From Xanthomarina spongicola (GTDB taxonomy: Bacteria > Bacteroidota > Bacteroidia > Flavobacteriales > Flavobacteriaceae): 64,000 bases of DNA. Each line of letters starts with the position of its first letter. Positions within the stretch are counted from its first letter, which is position 1. The notes below the pieces were generated by a model, which saw only the letters and a list, made by a program, of their open reading frames with translations, ran no database searches and was not told the origin of the DNA. Position numbers and translations under genes: made by a program. Shown here in pieces: positions 8,903 to 18,755 of this stretch. The stretch covers positions 682,001 to 746,000 of the forward strand of contig NZ_QGGP01000001.1 of the NCBI RefSeq assembly GCF_003148645.1, given 5' to 3'.

Positions 8903-10223
8903 AAAGATATTTACAACCGTTTTACTAACCGTTTTTGTAAGCATAACTATCTTTTCTCAAGAAAAATTATGGACACTTGAAGAATGTGTAAATTATGCTT
9001 TAGAGAATAATATCACTGTAAGAAAAGGAACCAATGTTCTATTATCTAATGAACAAGATGTTATTGAAACTAAAGGTAATTTTTTGCCAACTGTTAGTGC
9101 CAATGCAAGTCAGAGTTTAAATCTAGGAAATCAGGAAGTATTTCAAGGGCAATTTGTTGATAGAACAAGCCATAACACCAATCTTGGATTAAGTATAAAT
9201 CAGACCATTTTTAATGGTTTTAGAAACACCAATCTTTATAAACAAGCACAACTAAATTTAGAGGTAAACCAAATGGAGTTGGACAGAATTAGAGATGATA
9301 TTTCTTTAAATGTGGTTAATGCTTATTTAAATGTGTTATTTAACAGAGAAAAATTAGAAATAGCTAAAGCTCAAGTAGAATTTTCTAATAAACAATTAGA
9401 TCAAGTAAATAAATTAGTTGAAGCTGGTGTACAGCCTAGAGCAAATACTTACGATGCTATTGCAACTGCTAGTAAAGATGAACAAAACTTAACTATTGCA
9501 GAAAACAATTATGATTTAGCTTTACTTAGTTTATCGCAATTCTTACAATTGCCATATGAAGGTTTTCAAGTAGCTTTTGAAGAAGTTGAAAATCCATCTG
9601 CAGCTCTAATGTATAATGATGTAAAGCCAATTTTGGAATATGCTTATGTTAATAGGCCAGAAATTAAAGTAGCAGAAAAAAATATTGAAAATTCATTACT
9701 AAGCACAGAATTAGCAAAAAGTGGATTTTTACCTAGTGTGTCTTTTGGTTATGGTTTTGGAACCAATGTGTTCTTCTCTAATTTAACTCAAGATGAGGAA
9801 ACATTTCTAAATCAATTGAACGATCAAAAATCTCATAACTTTTCTTTGAGTGTTGGTATTCCAATTTTTTCAGGTTTTCAAAATAAAACCAATGTAGCTA
9901 AAACTAAAATTCAACAAGAAAATAGTGTATTAGAATTAGAACAAACCAAGTTAAATTTGGAGAGTAGCATTCAACGTGCCTTCACAGATGCAAAAGCAGC
10001 ATTTAAAACATACGAAGCGTCTAAAAAATCTTTAGTGGCTCAAGAAATGGCATTTCAAAATGCACAGGAAAGATATAATATGGGAGCTTTAAATGCTTTC
10101 GATTTAGAGCAAACCAGAATCCAATTGGTAAATGCACAATCTAATCTAACTAATTCTAAATACGATTTTGTATTTAAAACTAAAGTGTTAGATTTCTATC
10201 TTGGTAAATCTTTAATAGACTAA
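8886..10223 (+). CDS. TolC family outer-membrane channel
   Basis: A 445-residue outer-membrane factor with a signal peptide (about 1-23, ending FSQ). It has two copies of the TolC repeat, each beginning LEECVNYALENN or like it, with long amphipathic helices rich in Ala, Gln and Asn. It completes the tripartite exporter with the upstream adaptor and permeases. An alternative in-frame start, MKMNKK, lies three bases downstream. The next gene starts six bases after the stop. Confidence 0.92.
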   Translation: MMKMNKKIFTTVLLTVFVSITIFSQEKLWTLEECVNYALENNITVRKGTNVLLSNEQDVIETKGNFLPTVSANASQSLNLGNQEVFQGQFVDRTSHNTNLGLSINQTIFNGFRNTNLYKQAQLNLEVNQMELDRIRDDISLNVVNAYLNVLFNREKLEIAKAQVEFSNKQLDQVNKLVEAGVQPRANTYDAIATASKDEQNLTIAENNYDLALLSLSQFLQLPYEGFQVAFEEVENPSAALMYNDVKPILEYAYVNRPEIKVAEKNIENSLLSTELAKSGFLPSVSFGYGFGTNVFFSNLTQDEETFLNQLNDQKSHNFSLSVGIPIFSGFQNKTNVAKTKIQQENSVLELEQTKLNLESSIQRAFTDAKAAFKTYEASKKSLVAQEMAFQNAQERYNMGALNAFDLEQTRIQLVNAQSNLTNSKYDFVFKTKVLDFYLGKSLID

Positions 10224-10228
10224 ATATT

Positions 10229-10903
10229 TTGGCTTTAATATTAAGCATAGAAACATCAACAACTAATTGCTCAGTCTCTCTTTCTAAACAAGGAGAGACT
10301 TTTGCACTTAAAGAAGATAATAGCAAGGAATTTTCTCATGCAGAACGTCTACATGTATATATTGAAAAACTATTGGCTGAAAATAATTTAATTGCAAATC
10401 AATTAGACGCTATAGCAGTGAGTAAAGGACCAGGTTCTTATACTGGATTACGAATTGGTGTTTCGGCAGCAAAAGGACTTTGTTTTGCTTTAGATAAGCC
10501 CTTAATATCTGTTTCTACTTTAATGGCTTTAGCACAGCAAGTAACTATAGATAAAGGTGTTGTTATTCCAATGCTCGATGCCAGACGAATGGAAGTATAT
10601 TCGGCAATTTTTGATAAAAATTTTAATGAGATAAGAGAAATTGAAGCACAAATACTAGATGAGACTTCTTTTTCTGAATATTTAGAAAAAGGAAAAGTTT
10701 ATTTTGTTGGGAATGGTGTTGAAAAAACAAAATCTCTTATTAATCATCCAAATGCTTTTTTTATTGATAGCAAACTGCCTTCGGCAAATGAAATGAGTAA
10801 GATAGCTTATAATAAGTACAAAAAAAACGACATCGAAGATGTCGCTTATTTTGAACCATATTACTTAAAAGATTTTATTGCATTAAAGCCAAAATCTAAA
10901 TAA
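10229..10903 (+). CDS. tsaB: TsaB, tRNA threonylcarbamoyladenosine biosynthesis subunit
   Basis: A 224-residue protein of the ASKHA fold. It opens with LILSIETSTTNCSVSL and carries SKGPGSYTGLRIGVSAAKGL, the TsaB hallmark. TsaB dimerises with TsaD in the t6A37 tRNA modification complex. The start is TTG at 10229, five bases after the TolC stop. No ATG is available close by, and the family N-terminus begins exactly here. It may ride on the exporter transcript, though the functions are unrelated. It converges with the mscS gene, four bases away. Confidence 0.92.
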   Translation: MALILSIETSTTNCSVSLSKQGETFALKEDNSKEFSHAERLHVYIEKLLAENNLIANQLDAIAVSKGPGSYTGLRIGVSAAKGLCFALDKPLISVSTLMALAQQVTIDKGVVIPMLDARRMEVYSAIFDKNFNEIREIEAQILDETSFSEYLEKGKVYFVGNGVEKTKSLINHPNAFFIDSKLPSANEMSKIAYNKYKKNDIEDVAYFEPYYLKDFIALKPKSK

Positions 10904-10907
10904 TTTT

Positions 10908-11720
10908 CTATTCATTTTTATGAATTTCAACTTGATGTGGATAAGGTATTTCTATTCCAGCAGCATCAAGTGCTTCTTTAATATTTTCGGTAGATTCGAA
11001 GAAAACTGCCCAGTAATCTTCGGTTTTACACCATGGTCTTACTGCAAAATTTATAGAACTATCTGCTAATTCAGAAACGTTTACTGTTGGAGCAGGATCT
11101 GAAATAACTTTTGGATTAGAAGTTAATACATTCATTAAAACCTCTTTGGTTTTCTTAATATCAGAATCGTAACCAACTCCAATTGTTAAATCAACTCTTC
11201 GGGTTCCTTCAGTAGAATAATTAACAATATTTCCGTTTGAAAGTGCTCCATTAGGAATAATTATTTCTTTATTTGATAGGCCTATTAACTTCGTAGTGAA
11301 AATTTCAATTTCTTTAACGACTCCAATTTCTCCTTGAGCTTCAATTAAATCTCCAATCTTAATAGGTTTAAATATCATAAGTAAAACACCTCCTGCAAAA
11401 TTACCTAAAGAGCCTTGGAGTGCTAAACCAACGGCTAAACCAGCTGCTGCAAGAATTGCTGCAAATGAGGTAGTTTCAATGCCAAGTTGTGATAAGATAA
11501 CAAGAATTAAAAGTATTTTTAATACCCAACCTATTAAGTTTAATAAGAATTTTTGAAGACTTTCATCGAAGCCTCTTTTGGTCATTACAGCACGTGTGCC
11601 ACCAATTAATTTTCTTATTACCCAAGATCCAATAATCCATATAATTATTGCTCCTAGAATTTTTAAACCATATTCGGTTGCTACTTCTACTCCTAATTTA
11701 GTCCACTTTTCAATATCCAT
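10908..11720 (-). CDS. Small-conductance mechanosensitive channel (MscS family)
   Basis: A 270-residue protein close to E. coli MscS in length. Three helices lie near 17-38, 60-82 and 85-108, the third being the Gly/Ala-rich pore helix AAAGLAVGLALQGSLGNFAGG. The cytoplasmic beta domain includes IKIGDLIEAQGEIGVV and IIIPNGALSNG. It would open on membrane tension to relieve hypo-osmotic stress. It is a lone gene, tail-to-tail with tsaB. Confidence 0.93.
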   Translation of the reverse strand: MDIEKWTKLGVEVATEYGLKILGAIIIWIIGSWVIRKLIGGTRAVMTKRGFDESLQKFLLNLIGWVLKILLILVILSQLGIETTSFAAILAAAGLAVGLALQGSLGNFAGGVLLMIFKPIKIGDLIEAQGEIGVVKEIEIFTTKLIGLSNKEIIIPNGALSNGNIVNYSTEGTRRVDLTIGVGYDSDIKKTKEVLMNVLTSNPKVISDPAPTVNVSELADSSINFAVRPWCKTEDYWAVFFESTENIKEALDAAGIEIPYPHQVEIHKNE

Positions 11721-11793
11721 ATTTTTATTTTTAATTTGTTTGTAAATTTATAAAAAAGGAATGAGAATCAATAAATTAAAATGAAAGTGAAAA

Positions 11794-12156
11794 TTAAAAG
11801 TACATACTTAATGTCAATATGATAGTGAATAAGGCTGGTAAGGATTGAATATAAAACAACTTTTTATTTTTTGTTGAATAAGCACCATAAATTCCTGCAA
11901 TTGCAATACAACATAAAAAGAACAAGGTAGTATTATAGTTATTAATAATTACAGAGAAAATTAATCCTGCAGCAAGAAAACCATTATAAAGGCCTTGATT
12001 TGCTGCTAAAACTTTAGTTTCTTCAGCAAATTCTTTAGACTTTAAACCAAAGGTCTTAATGCCTTTAGGTTTAGTCCACAAGAACATTTCTAATATTAAA
12101 AAGTAAATATGTTCTAAAGCAATAAATACAATTAGGATGGTTAATAATAGTTTCAT
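11794..12156 (-). CDS. DUF1304 family membrane protein
   Basis: A 120-residue protein with four helices (about 2-22, 57-75, 78-92, 98-118). The N-terminal ALEHIYFLILEMFLW and the loop around NQGLYNGFLAAGL are typical of DUF1304. No activity is known for the family. Its ATG shares one base with the stop codon of the upstream thioredoxin-domain gene (TAATG), so the pair is translationally coupled. Confidence 0.8.
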   Translation of the reverse strand: MKLLLTILIVFIALEHIYFLILEMFLWTKPKGIKTFGLKSKEFAEETKVLAANQGLYNGFLAAGLIFSVIINNYNTTLFFLCCIAIAGIYGAYSTKNKKLFYIQSLPALFTIILTLSMYF

Positions 12157-14264
12157 TAGTTTTTGTTTTTTAATAATTCAATTGCTTTTTTAGTTTCATT
12201 AACGGGTAACTTACATGCTTTATTAACACATACATAAATAAATGTTTCTTTCTCAACAAACCTGTTTTTTAATAATGGCATATTAGACTCCTCAGTACTA
12301 CCAACAATTAATTTATTAGGAAGATAAGTTTTATTTAGCTCATTAATTTTATTGATAGCTTCTTCTCCAGAAATAGCAACTTCATAAAAAGGATTTGTGT
12401 AATTAAGCATCAAATCTAACCAGTTTGAATAATTAGAACCATAATTTTCTATTTCGGGTTTTACATTATTCAGCATACTAGTTGCTGTGTTGTAATAATA
12501 TTCGTTATCAAAATAATGAGATAATTTGAACAGGTTTTTTGCCATTATAGAATTGCTTGCAGGAATTACATTATCTCTGTATTCTATATTTCTAGTGACT
12601 AGTTTGGCATCTTCGTTTGAAGTAAAATAAAACATGTTATTTGTTTCTTCATAAAAATAATCGAACGTATAATTAGTTAAGTCCCTTGCAGTATGAAGCC
12701 ATTTTTCATTTAGTGTGTTTTCGTAAAGCGATATAAATGCATCAATAGCAGTTGCGTAATCTTCAAGATAGCCATTAATATTGCTGATATTGTTTTTGTA
12801 ATTGTGGTTTAGTCCACCATCTTCTAGTAATTGATTGTTTATAATAAAATTGGCATTTTTTTCGGCTGAAATTAAGAAATCCTCTTCTCCAAAAACACGA
12901 TAAGCATCTATATATCCTTTTAGCATTAAAGCATTCCATGATGTTAAAGTTTTATCGTCTAGTCTTGGTCTTGATTTTTTTTCTCTAGTCTTTAAAAGAA
13001 TGTTTTTCCAGTTTTGTTTCTTTTCATTTAAAACCTCAATCGATAAATTATGTTTTTTCAGGATACTTTTATCATCATCTTTTCTAATTAAAACATAATT
13101 TTTGTTTTCCCATAAACCATAATTATTGATGTTGTAATAATCTTCAAATAATTCGAAATCTGAAGTTATTATTTTTTGTAATTCTTCTTTTTGCCAAACA
13201 TAAAAAGCACCTTCTTCTAGATGCCCTTCGGTAGTATTACTATCTGCATCAAGAGAAGAGTAGAATGCACCATTTGCTGAGGTAAGTTCTCTTTCTACAA
13301 ATTCTAAAGTTTCGTAAACAACATCTTTATATAACTTATTTTTAGTAACTAAATATGCATCTGAATATAAACTAACTAACTGGCCATTATCATAAAGCAT
13401 TTTTTCGAAATGTGGAATATGCCAATTAACATCTGTTGAATATCTTGAAAAACCACCTCCAACTTGATCGTATAGTCCTCCATAGGCCATTTTAGTTAGA
13501 GTAAGATTAACAAACTCTTGTAATTCTTGATGGTTGTTTTGATAAGCGTATCTCAATAAAAAATGATAATTATTTGGCATCATAAATTTTGGAGCACGTT
13601 TTAATCCACCATGTAGATAATCGAAATATTGCGACCAGTTTTCTAAAGTCACTTCTATATATTCATTGTTGAAATTGACTTTATCTTTGTTTAAAGAAAC
13701 CACATCCATAGCTTTGATGCCTTTTTCCAATTTATCGGCATATTCATATAGCTTTTCTGGATTTCTAAGGTATAAGTCAGATATTTGTTCTAAAGCACTT
13801 ATCCATTGTTCTTTTCTAAAATAAGTTCCACCCCAAACTGGTCTACCATCTGGTAAAGCAATTACATTTAGAGGCCAGCCTCCACTTCCTGTCATTAATT
13901 GTACAGCATTCATATAGACTTGGTCCACATCTGGACGTTCTTCTCTGTCTACTTTAATATTTATGTATTTAGAATTCATGGTTTGAGCAACAATGGTGTC
14001 TTCAAAGCTTTCATGTTCCATAACATGACACCAATGGCAAGCTGCATAACCAACACTTATTAAAATTAATTTATTCTCATCTTTTGCCTTCCTTAAACTA
14101 GTTTCATTCCAAGGATGCCAATTTACTGGATTATGGGCATGTTGTTGGAGATATGGACTTGTTTCGTTAATTAGATTGTTTGTGTATGGATGATTCATGG
14201 GTTTCTTGTTTTGTCCTTGACAACTTATTAAAATACTGAATATTAATAATGGAACATACTTCAT
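12156..14264 (-). CDS. Thioredoxin-domain lipoprotein (DUF255/YyaL family)
   Basis: About 702 residues from the second in-frame ATG at 14264; an earlier one is at 14270. An N-terminal signal with lipobox ILISC is followed by a DUF255 thioredoxin-like domain bearing [12 protein letters not shown] (cysteines near 76 and 79). A long six-hairpin (alpha/alpha) toroid domain with repeated GGxxD(Q) and [12 protein letters not shown] motifs follows. Relatives (YyaL, human SPATA20) have no established reaction. The lipoprotein signal places this copy in the envelope, unlike the cytosolic relatives. It is coupled to the DUF1304 gene. Confidence 0.88.
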   Translation of the reverse strand: MKYVPLLIFSILISCQGQNKKPMNHPYTNNLINETSPYLQQHAHNPVNWHPWNETSLRKAKDENKLILISVGYAACHWCHVMEHESFEDTIVAQTMNSKYINIKVDREERPDVDQVYMNAVQLMTGSGGWPLNVIALPDGRPVWGGTYFRKEQWISALEQISDLYLRNPEKLYEYADKLEKGIKAMDVVSLNKDKVNFNNEYIEVTLENWSQYFDYLHGGLKRAPKFMMPNNYHFLLRYAYQNNHQELQEFVNLTLTKMAYGGLYDQVGGGFSRYSTDVNWHIPHFEKMLYDNGQLVSLYSDAYLVTKNKLYKDVVYETLEFVERELTSANGAFYSSLDADSNTTEGHLEEGAFYVWQKEELQKIITSDFELFEDYYNINNYGLWENKNYVLIRKDDDKSILKKHNLSIEVLNEKKQNWKNILLKTREKKSRPRLDDKTLTSWNALMLKGYIDAYRVFGEEDFLISAEKNANFIINNQLLEDGGLNHNYKNNISNINGYLEDYATAIDAFISLYENTLNEKWLHTARDLTNYTFDYFYEETNNMFYFTSNEDAKLVTRNIEYRDNVIPASNSIMAKNLFKLSHYFDNEYYYNTATSMLNNVKPEIENYGSNYSNWLDLMLNYTNPFYEVAISGEEAINKINELNKTYLPNKLIVGSTEESNMPLLKNRFVEKETFIYVCVNKACKLPVNETKKAIELLKNKN

Positions 14265-14290
14265 ATTCAAAGTTAAGGATTTAAAGACAC

Positions 14291-14322
14291 AAAAAAAGCG
14301 TTCATTTTAGAACGCTTTTTTT
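14291..14322 (-). terminator. Terminator between dodecin and DUF255 genes
   Basis: A 13-bp perfect stem (AAAAAAAGCGTTC and its complement) closes a six-base ATTTTA loop, with T-runs on both strands. It is placed to end the leftward dodecin transcript, 20 bases past its stop. Confidence 0.85.
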
Positions 14323-14341
14323 CATAATTTAAGTAAGGTTA

Positions 14342-14542
14342 TTATTTTACTTCAAAAGTAAGTTTCAAATTGACTCTAAATTCTGTAACACTATCTCCAT
14401 TTACTATAGCACTTTGATCTTGTACATAAACAGATTTAATGTTTTTTACAGTTTTAGAAGCTTCTTTTACAGCTTTTTTTGTAGCATCTTCCCAACTTTT
14501 ATCCGAATTAGATAATACTTCAATAACTTTTAATACTGCCAT
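14342..14542 (-). CDS. Dodecin family flavin-binding protein
   Basis: A 66-residue protein matching dodecin: KVIEVLSNSDKSWEDATKKAV, then a helix, then INGD-type turn VNGDSVTEFRVNLKLTFEV. Dodecins form hollow dodecamers that bind flavins or coenzyme A for storage and protection. The SW in the first loop supplies the tryptophan that stacks on the flavin. It is a single gene with its own terminator. Confidence 0.88.
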   Translation of the reverse strand: MAVLKVIEVLSNSDKSWEDATKKAVKEASKTVKNIKSVYVQDQSAIVNGDSVTEFRVNLKLTFEVK

Positions 14543-14594
14543 AATTTTATAATTTTTTTGTTAAACTTTAATTAATCTTAAAGTTAATGAAAAA

Positions 14595-15497
14595 TTATCC
14601 GTTTATAGCAACAACGCTACTAACTTTGTCTTGTAGCATTTCTTTTAGAATATTTTCGATACCACTTTTAAGTGTGTAAGTTGAAGAAGGACAACCACTG
14701 CAAGCGCCTTGCAAAACTACTTCAACTACTTTGCTTTCTGGATTGTAGGATGTAAATTGAATATTTCCACCATCGCTAGCAACTGCTGGTTTAATATATT
14801 CTTCTAGAATGTTGATGATTTGTTTAGAAATATCGTCCAGCTCATCGAACGATTTATCTAATTGTTCAGTTGTTTTGTTTAGGACTTTTGAAGCATTAGC
14901 AAGAATTAATTCCTTTCCTTGTTCGATGTAGCTTCTAATAAACTCACGAAGTTCCATAGTAATATCATTCCATTCTGCCACTTCATATTTAGTAATTGAC
15001 ACAAAGTTTTCATCGATAAATACTCCTTTTACAAATGGAAAATGAAATAATTCTGTTGCTAAAGGAGATAATTTAGCTTCGTCTATAGAGGTAAATTCAT
15101 AGGAAGTTGTAACTAATTTTTTATTTGCAACAAACTTCATTGCCGAAGGATTTGGAGTGCTTTCTGCGTAAACTGTAACAGGTACTTTTTTAGGAGTAGC
15201 AGTTTCTTCAACAACAATACCACCATCATTTAGATAGGTTTCTATTTGTTCCGCTACTTCGTTCTGCACATCTTTCCATTCTACAATATTATATCTTTCT
15301 ATAGCAATAAAATTGCCAGAGATATAGATTTTTTTTACAAAAGGTAAATAGAATAACTGTTGAGCTAAAGGAGACTTCTTGGCTTCATCTATATTATTAA
15401 ATTCGAAACTTTGGTGCTGTGTTATAAATTCATTTATTTCGAATTTAATGATGCTATTATTGGAAGTTTCTTGAATAGAAACTTGAAAAGTTTTCAT
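14595..15497 (-). CDS. NifU-type Fe-S scaffold with duplicated N-terminal domain
   Basis: A 300-residue protein with three parts. Two Nfu N-terminal-like domains come in tandem (about 5-90 and 110-195), each with an IDEAKxSPLAxxLFxxPFV segment. A C-terminal NifU domain (about 222-298) carries the cluster-binding C266-S-G-C269 pair in GACSGCPSST. The family assembles and passes on Fe-S clusters. Most Nfu proteins have one N-terminal domain; here the first copy has lost the TPNPSAMKF motif that the second retains. It is monocistronic. Confidence 0.9.
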   Translation of the reverse strand: MKTFQVSIQETSNNSIIKFEINEFITQHQSFEFNNIDEAKKSPLAQQLFYLPFVKKIYISGNFIAIERYNIVEWKDVQNEVAEQIETYLNDGGIVVEETATPKKVPVTVYAESTPNPSAMKFVANKKLVTTSYEFTSIDEAKLSPLATELFHFPFVKGVFIDENFVSITKYEVAEWNDITMELREFIRSYIEQGKELILANASKVLNKTTEQLDKSFDELDDISKQIINILEEYIKPAVASDGGNIQFTSYNPESKVVEVVLQGACSGCPSSTYTLKSGIENILKEMLQDKVSSVVAING

Positions 15498-15650
15498 AAC
15501 GATAAAATTTTTGGCAAAAATACTAAAAGATAACTTTAGATATCCATATATTTGGCTTTTTCGCTTTAAAAAAGTGAGATTTTTATTTATATCTCTAAAT
15601 AATTGTTAACCTTTAACTTTATTAGTTAGACTGATAAAAAGTAATTTTTA

Positions 15651-15658
15651 TATATTTG
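15651..15658 (+). promoter_or_regulatory. Possible -7 box upstream of the PorP/SprF gene
   Basis: TATATTTG matches TAnnTTTG and lies 92 bases before the start at 15750. No convincing TTTG/TTG is found 17-23 bases upstream. The rest of the 252-base gap (15498-15749) holds nothing I recognise. Confidence 0.3.
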
Positions 15659-15749
15659 GTTTCTATTTATAATTTTATTGCAAAAAAGGAGTTTTATAAA
15701 CTAACCAGTTTAAAGCATTAATTAAATAGAGTCCCTGAAAACTAAAATT

Positions 15750-16760
15750 ATGATATTGAAACGGTTCTATATATTGGCATGTGTGTTTTTATTTGCACAG
15801 ACAGCTATATCTCAAGAAGGAATGCCTATTTATTCAGATTATTTAACCGATAATTATTACTTAATTCATCCATCGATGGCTGGAGCAGCTAATTGTGCAA
15901 AGATTAGAATTACTGGACGTCAACAATGGTTTGGAGATGAAGATGCGCCAAGTTTATTAACTGCAAGTATTAATAGTAGAATAGGAGAATCAAATTCTGG
16001 TGTAGGAGCTATTTTGTATTCAGATAAGAATGGATATCATTCTAACACAGGAGTATATCTTACTTATGCACATCATATTTTATTCTCAAGGAGTGAGTTA
16101 GATTTAAACATGCTTTCTTTTGGTTTAAGTATTGGTGCCATACAGTATAAACTAGATGAGACAGCATTTATAGATGAACCATTTGATCCAATTATAGCTG
16201 GAATTGAGCAAAGTGCAACCAACTTTAATGTCGATTTTGGGTTTTCGTATTTTCTATATAATTTTTATGCACATGCTACAGTAAAGAATATGCTTAAAAA
16301 TGAAGGTATTAACTCTAATGAGAATGGCCTTTTTGTTTATGATAATCCAAGACAATTTTTATTTAGTATTGGAAATGTATTCCAAAAGTTTGGTAGTGAT
16401 TGGAGTTTTGAACCTTCGGCCATGTTTATGTATAAAGATGGTACAAAAGAATCTTCAATAGACATAAATGCGAAAGCTTATAAAGGAATGGATTTTGGTA
16501 CTGTTTGGGGTGGCATATCTTATAGAAGAAGCTTAGATGGTGCAGAATTTCAAGATGGTACTGAGGTTTCTAGTCAAAAATTACAATATATTACTCCTTT
16601 ACTAGGTGTTGATTATAATAATTTTATGTTTGCTTATACGTATTCTTACCAAGCAAATTCTGTTGTTTACAATAATGGAGGATTTCACCAAATAACTTTA
16701 GGGTATAAATTTGGTTGTAAAAAAGAACGTTACCACTGTAATTGTCCTGCAATAAATTAA
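15750..16760 (+). CDS. PorP/SprF family outer-membrane protein (type IX secretion associated)
   Basis: A 336-residue outer-membrane beta-barrel with a signal peptide (about 1-21, ending ISQ). The opening GMPIYSDYLTDNYYLIHPSMAGAANCAKIRITGRQQW is the PorP/SprF hallmark (pattern QxxxxxxNxxxxNPAxAG). The family includes SprF, needed for export of SprB, and many orphan copies beside surface proteins. The C-terminus ends in a cysteine-rich tail (CKKERYHCNCPAIN). No partner adhesin lies next to it, so its specific role is unknown. Confidence 0.88.
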   Translation: MILKRFYILACVFLFAQTAISQEGMPIYSDYLTDNYYLIHPSMAGAANCAKIRITGRQQWFGDEDAPSLLTASINSRIGESNSGVGAILYSDKNGYHSNTGVYLTYAHHILFSRSELDLNMLSFGLSIGAIQYKLDETAFIDEPFDPIIAGIEQSATNFNVDFGFSYFLYNFYAHATVKNMLKNEGINSNENGLFVYDNPRQFLFSIGNVFQKFGSDWSFEPSAMFMYKDGTKESSIDINAKAYKGMDFGTVWGGISYRRSLDGAEFQDGTEVSSQKLQYITPLLGVDYNNFMFAYTYSYQANSVVYNNGGFHQITLGYKFGCKKERYHCNCPAIN

Positions 16761-16769
16761 ATGATATAC

Positions 16770-16789
16770 AGCCTTGATTCTTCAAGGCT
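16770..16789 (+). terminator. Terminator after PorP/SprF
   Basis: AGCCTTGA and TCAAGGCT form an 8-bp stem with loop TTCT, followed by a run of eight T. It starts 10 bases past the stop codon. Confidence 0.85.
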
Positions 16790-16851
16790 TTTTTTTACTA
16801 CTTTTATTATTATTTAACGAAGCCTCTTAGAGCTTAAACTAATTTACAATT

Positions 16852-17367
16852 ATGCCTATTATAAAACCTGTTAATGGAAAAACACCAATTATTCCAGACG
16901 ATTGTTATATAGCTGATAACGCTACAATAGTAGGAGAAGTAACTATGGGTAATGCATGTAGTGTTTGGTTTAATGCAGTAGTTAGAGGAGATGTCCACTT
17001 TATTAGAATGGGTAATAAAGTAAATGTACAAGATGGAGCAGTAATTCATGCAACCTATTTAAAATCGCCAACAACCATTGGAAATAATGTGTCTATTGGA
17101 CATAATGCTATTGTACATGGTTGTACAATTAAAGACAATGTGTTGATTGGAATGGGAAGTATAGTCATGGACGATTGTGTAATAGAAAGCAATAGTATTA
17201 TTGCAGCAGGAGCTGTCGTTACTAAAAATACTAGAGTAGAAGCTGGTAGTATTTATGCTGGAATTCCTGCAAAAAAAGTAAAAGATATTAGTGAGGAGCT
17301 AGTCTCTGGTGAGATAAACAGAATTGCAGAAAACTATGTTAAGTATTCCAGTTGGTTTAAAGAATAA
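16852..17367 (+). CDS. Gamma-class carbonic anhydrase family protein
   Basis: A 171-residue left-handed beta-helix protein built from hexapeptide repeats (for example IGDDCYIAD-like and VIHATY, IGHNAIVHGC). The three zinc-ligand histidines of gamma carbonic anhydrases are visible in VIHATY, IGHNA and IVHGC. Many family members of this YrdA/PaaY type have weak or no measured CO2 hydration activity, so the reaction is tentative. It is flanked upstream by a terminator and converges with murI at its 3' end with no gap. Confidence 0.88.
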   Translation: MPIIKPVNGKTPIIPDDCYIADNATIVGEVTMGNACSVWFNAVVRGDVHFIRMGNKVNVQDGAVIHATYLKSPTTIGNNVSIGHNAIVHGCTIKDNVLIGMGSIVMDDCVIESNSIIAAGAVVTKNTRVEAGSIYAGIPAKKVKDISEELVSGEINRIAENYVKYSSWFKE

Positions 17368-18147
17368 TTAAAAGTCCAAATATGCTACATGATGGTTATT
17401 ACCTAAAAGGGACTGTAACACTTCAGGGCTTCCATTAGAATAAAATTTTAGAGTTGGTTTATTTGTAGTATTATTTAATAGTTGATGTTGTCTTAATACA
17501 GTTTGGGTTTGTCTAGCTACTGCTTCGCCAGAATCAATAATTTTAATATGCTTTGGTAATAATTCTAAAAGCTGAGGAATTAAATAAGGATAATGTGTGC
17601 AACCTAAAACCAAATAATCTACATTGGCATCCAACATAGGTTCTATGTATGTTTTTAAAAGAGATTTCATTTCCAGGGAATTAATTTTTCCAGTTTCAAT
17701 TAATTGAACTAAGCCTTCTCCAACTTGTTCTATAACTTTTATTCCATTCGTGAATAAATCGGTTGTTTTATGGAATAACTCGCTTGAAAGCGTTCCTTTT
17801 GTTGCTAGAATACCTATTGTTTTTGTTTTAGTTTGTAAAGCTGCAGGTTTAATTGCTGGTTCTATACCTATAATTGGAATGTTGTATGTTTCTCTTAATA
17901 CTTTTATAGCATTAGTTGTGGCAGTATTACAAGCAACAACAATAAGTTTACTTTCTTTTTCAATTAGTAAATCGATGTTTTTTTTGCATAATTCTAAAAT
18001 CTCACTTTTAGTTTTCTCGCCATAAGGAGCATTCTTGCTGTCTGCTAGATAAATGGTGTTTTCATGAGGTAATAAGAGGTTTAGCTCTTTCCAAATGGAT
18101 GTGCCACCTACACCAGAATCGAATATACCAATTGGTTGTTTACTCAT
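17368..18147 (-). CDS. murI: Glutamate racemase
   Basis: About 259 residues from ATG 18147; a TTG nine bases upstream would add three residues and is less likely. It makes D-glutamate for peptidoglycan. It opens with PIGIFDSGVGGTSIW. The two catalytic cysteines lie in VACNTATTNA and LGCTHYPYL. It sits at the downstream end of the envelope cluster (uppS, bamA, ompH), but a terminator separates it from ompH. Confidence 0.95.
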   Translation of the reverse strand: MSKQPIGIFDSGVGGTSIWKELNLLLPHENTIYLADSKNAPYGEKTKSEILELCKKNIDLLIEKESKLIVVACNTATTNAIKVLRETYNIPIIGIEPAIKPAALQTKTKTIGILATKGTLSSELFHKTTDLFTNGIKVIEQVGEGLVQLIETGKINSLEMKSLLKTYIEPMLDANVDYLVLGCTHYPYLIPQLLELLPKHIKIIDSGEAVARQTQTVLRQHQLLNNTTNKPTLKFYSNGSPEVLQSLLGNNHHVAYLDF

Positions 18148-18163
18148 AACAATCAAAAATAAA

Positions 18164-18190
18164 AAAAGCCACTTATAAAAAGTGGCTTTT
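18164..18190 (-). terminator. Terminator between ompH and murI
   Basis: AAAAGCCACTT and AAGTGGCTTTT form an 11-bp stem around the ATAAA loop. The leftward transcript gains a T-run from the seven A bases at 18161-18167. It lies 22 bases past the ompH stop. Confidence 0.85.
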
Positions 18191-18212
18191 AAAAATTATC
18201 TTTTAAAAAATA

Positions 18213-18722
18213 TTAGATTCCTAAATCTTTTTTAACGTCATCCAGTAAATTTTTACCATCAGCCATAATTACACCACCACCTTGAGTAGAGTCTAATACG
18301 TAATCAAATCCTTGAGCTCTAGCAACTTTTAAGATTGCAGCTTTAGCTTTTTCAGTAATTGGTTTTAATAAATCAATTTCCTTTTTCTGCATTTCTTGTT
18401 GTGCTTGTCCTTGATATTGTTGGATATTTTGTTGCATAGTTTGTACTTCAACTAAACGCTTTTGGTTCTCTTCATCAGTTTTAGTTGCAGCTTCTGCTTC
18501 GTATTGTTTCATTTTATTTTGATATTCAGTAACCATAGCTTGAATATCTGCTTCATAAGTTTTACCTAACTTATCCATTTCAGCTTGAGCTGTATTCATT
18601 TCTGGCATAGCCTGAATTAATGTTTGCGTATTAATATGAGCTACTTTGCTTTGAGCTTGAGTAAAACTTGTTGCTCCAATAAATAAAGCTGTTACTAATA
18701 AAAGGGTCTTAAAATGTTTCAT
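18213..18722 (-). CDS. OmpH/Skp family periplasmic chaperone
   Basis: A 169-residue protein with a signal peptide (about 1-23, ending TQA). After an N-terminal KVAHINTQTLIQAMPE strand it has a long coiled coil rich in Gln, Glu and Lys (about 40-125), then the beta segment FDYVLDSTQGGGVIMA. This is the tentacle plan of Skp, which carries unfolded outer-membrane proteins to BamA. It follows a longer paralogue and bamA, as in many Flavobacteriaceae. Confidence 0.92.
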   Translation of the reverse strand: MKHFKTLLLVTALFIGATSFTQAQSKVAHINTQTLIQAMPEMNTAQAEMDKLGKTYEADIQAMVTEYQNKMKQYEAEAATKTDEENQKRLVEVQTMQQNIQQYQGQAQQEMQKKEIDLLKPITEKAKAAILKVARAQGFDYVLDSTQGGGVIMADGKNLLDDVKKDLGI

Positions 18723-18755
18723 TTTTAAATAGAATTAATGTGTGTGTTATAAATT

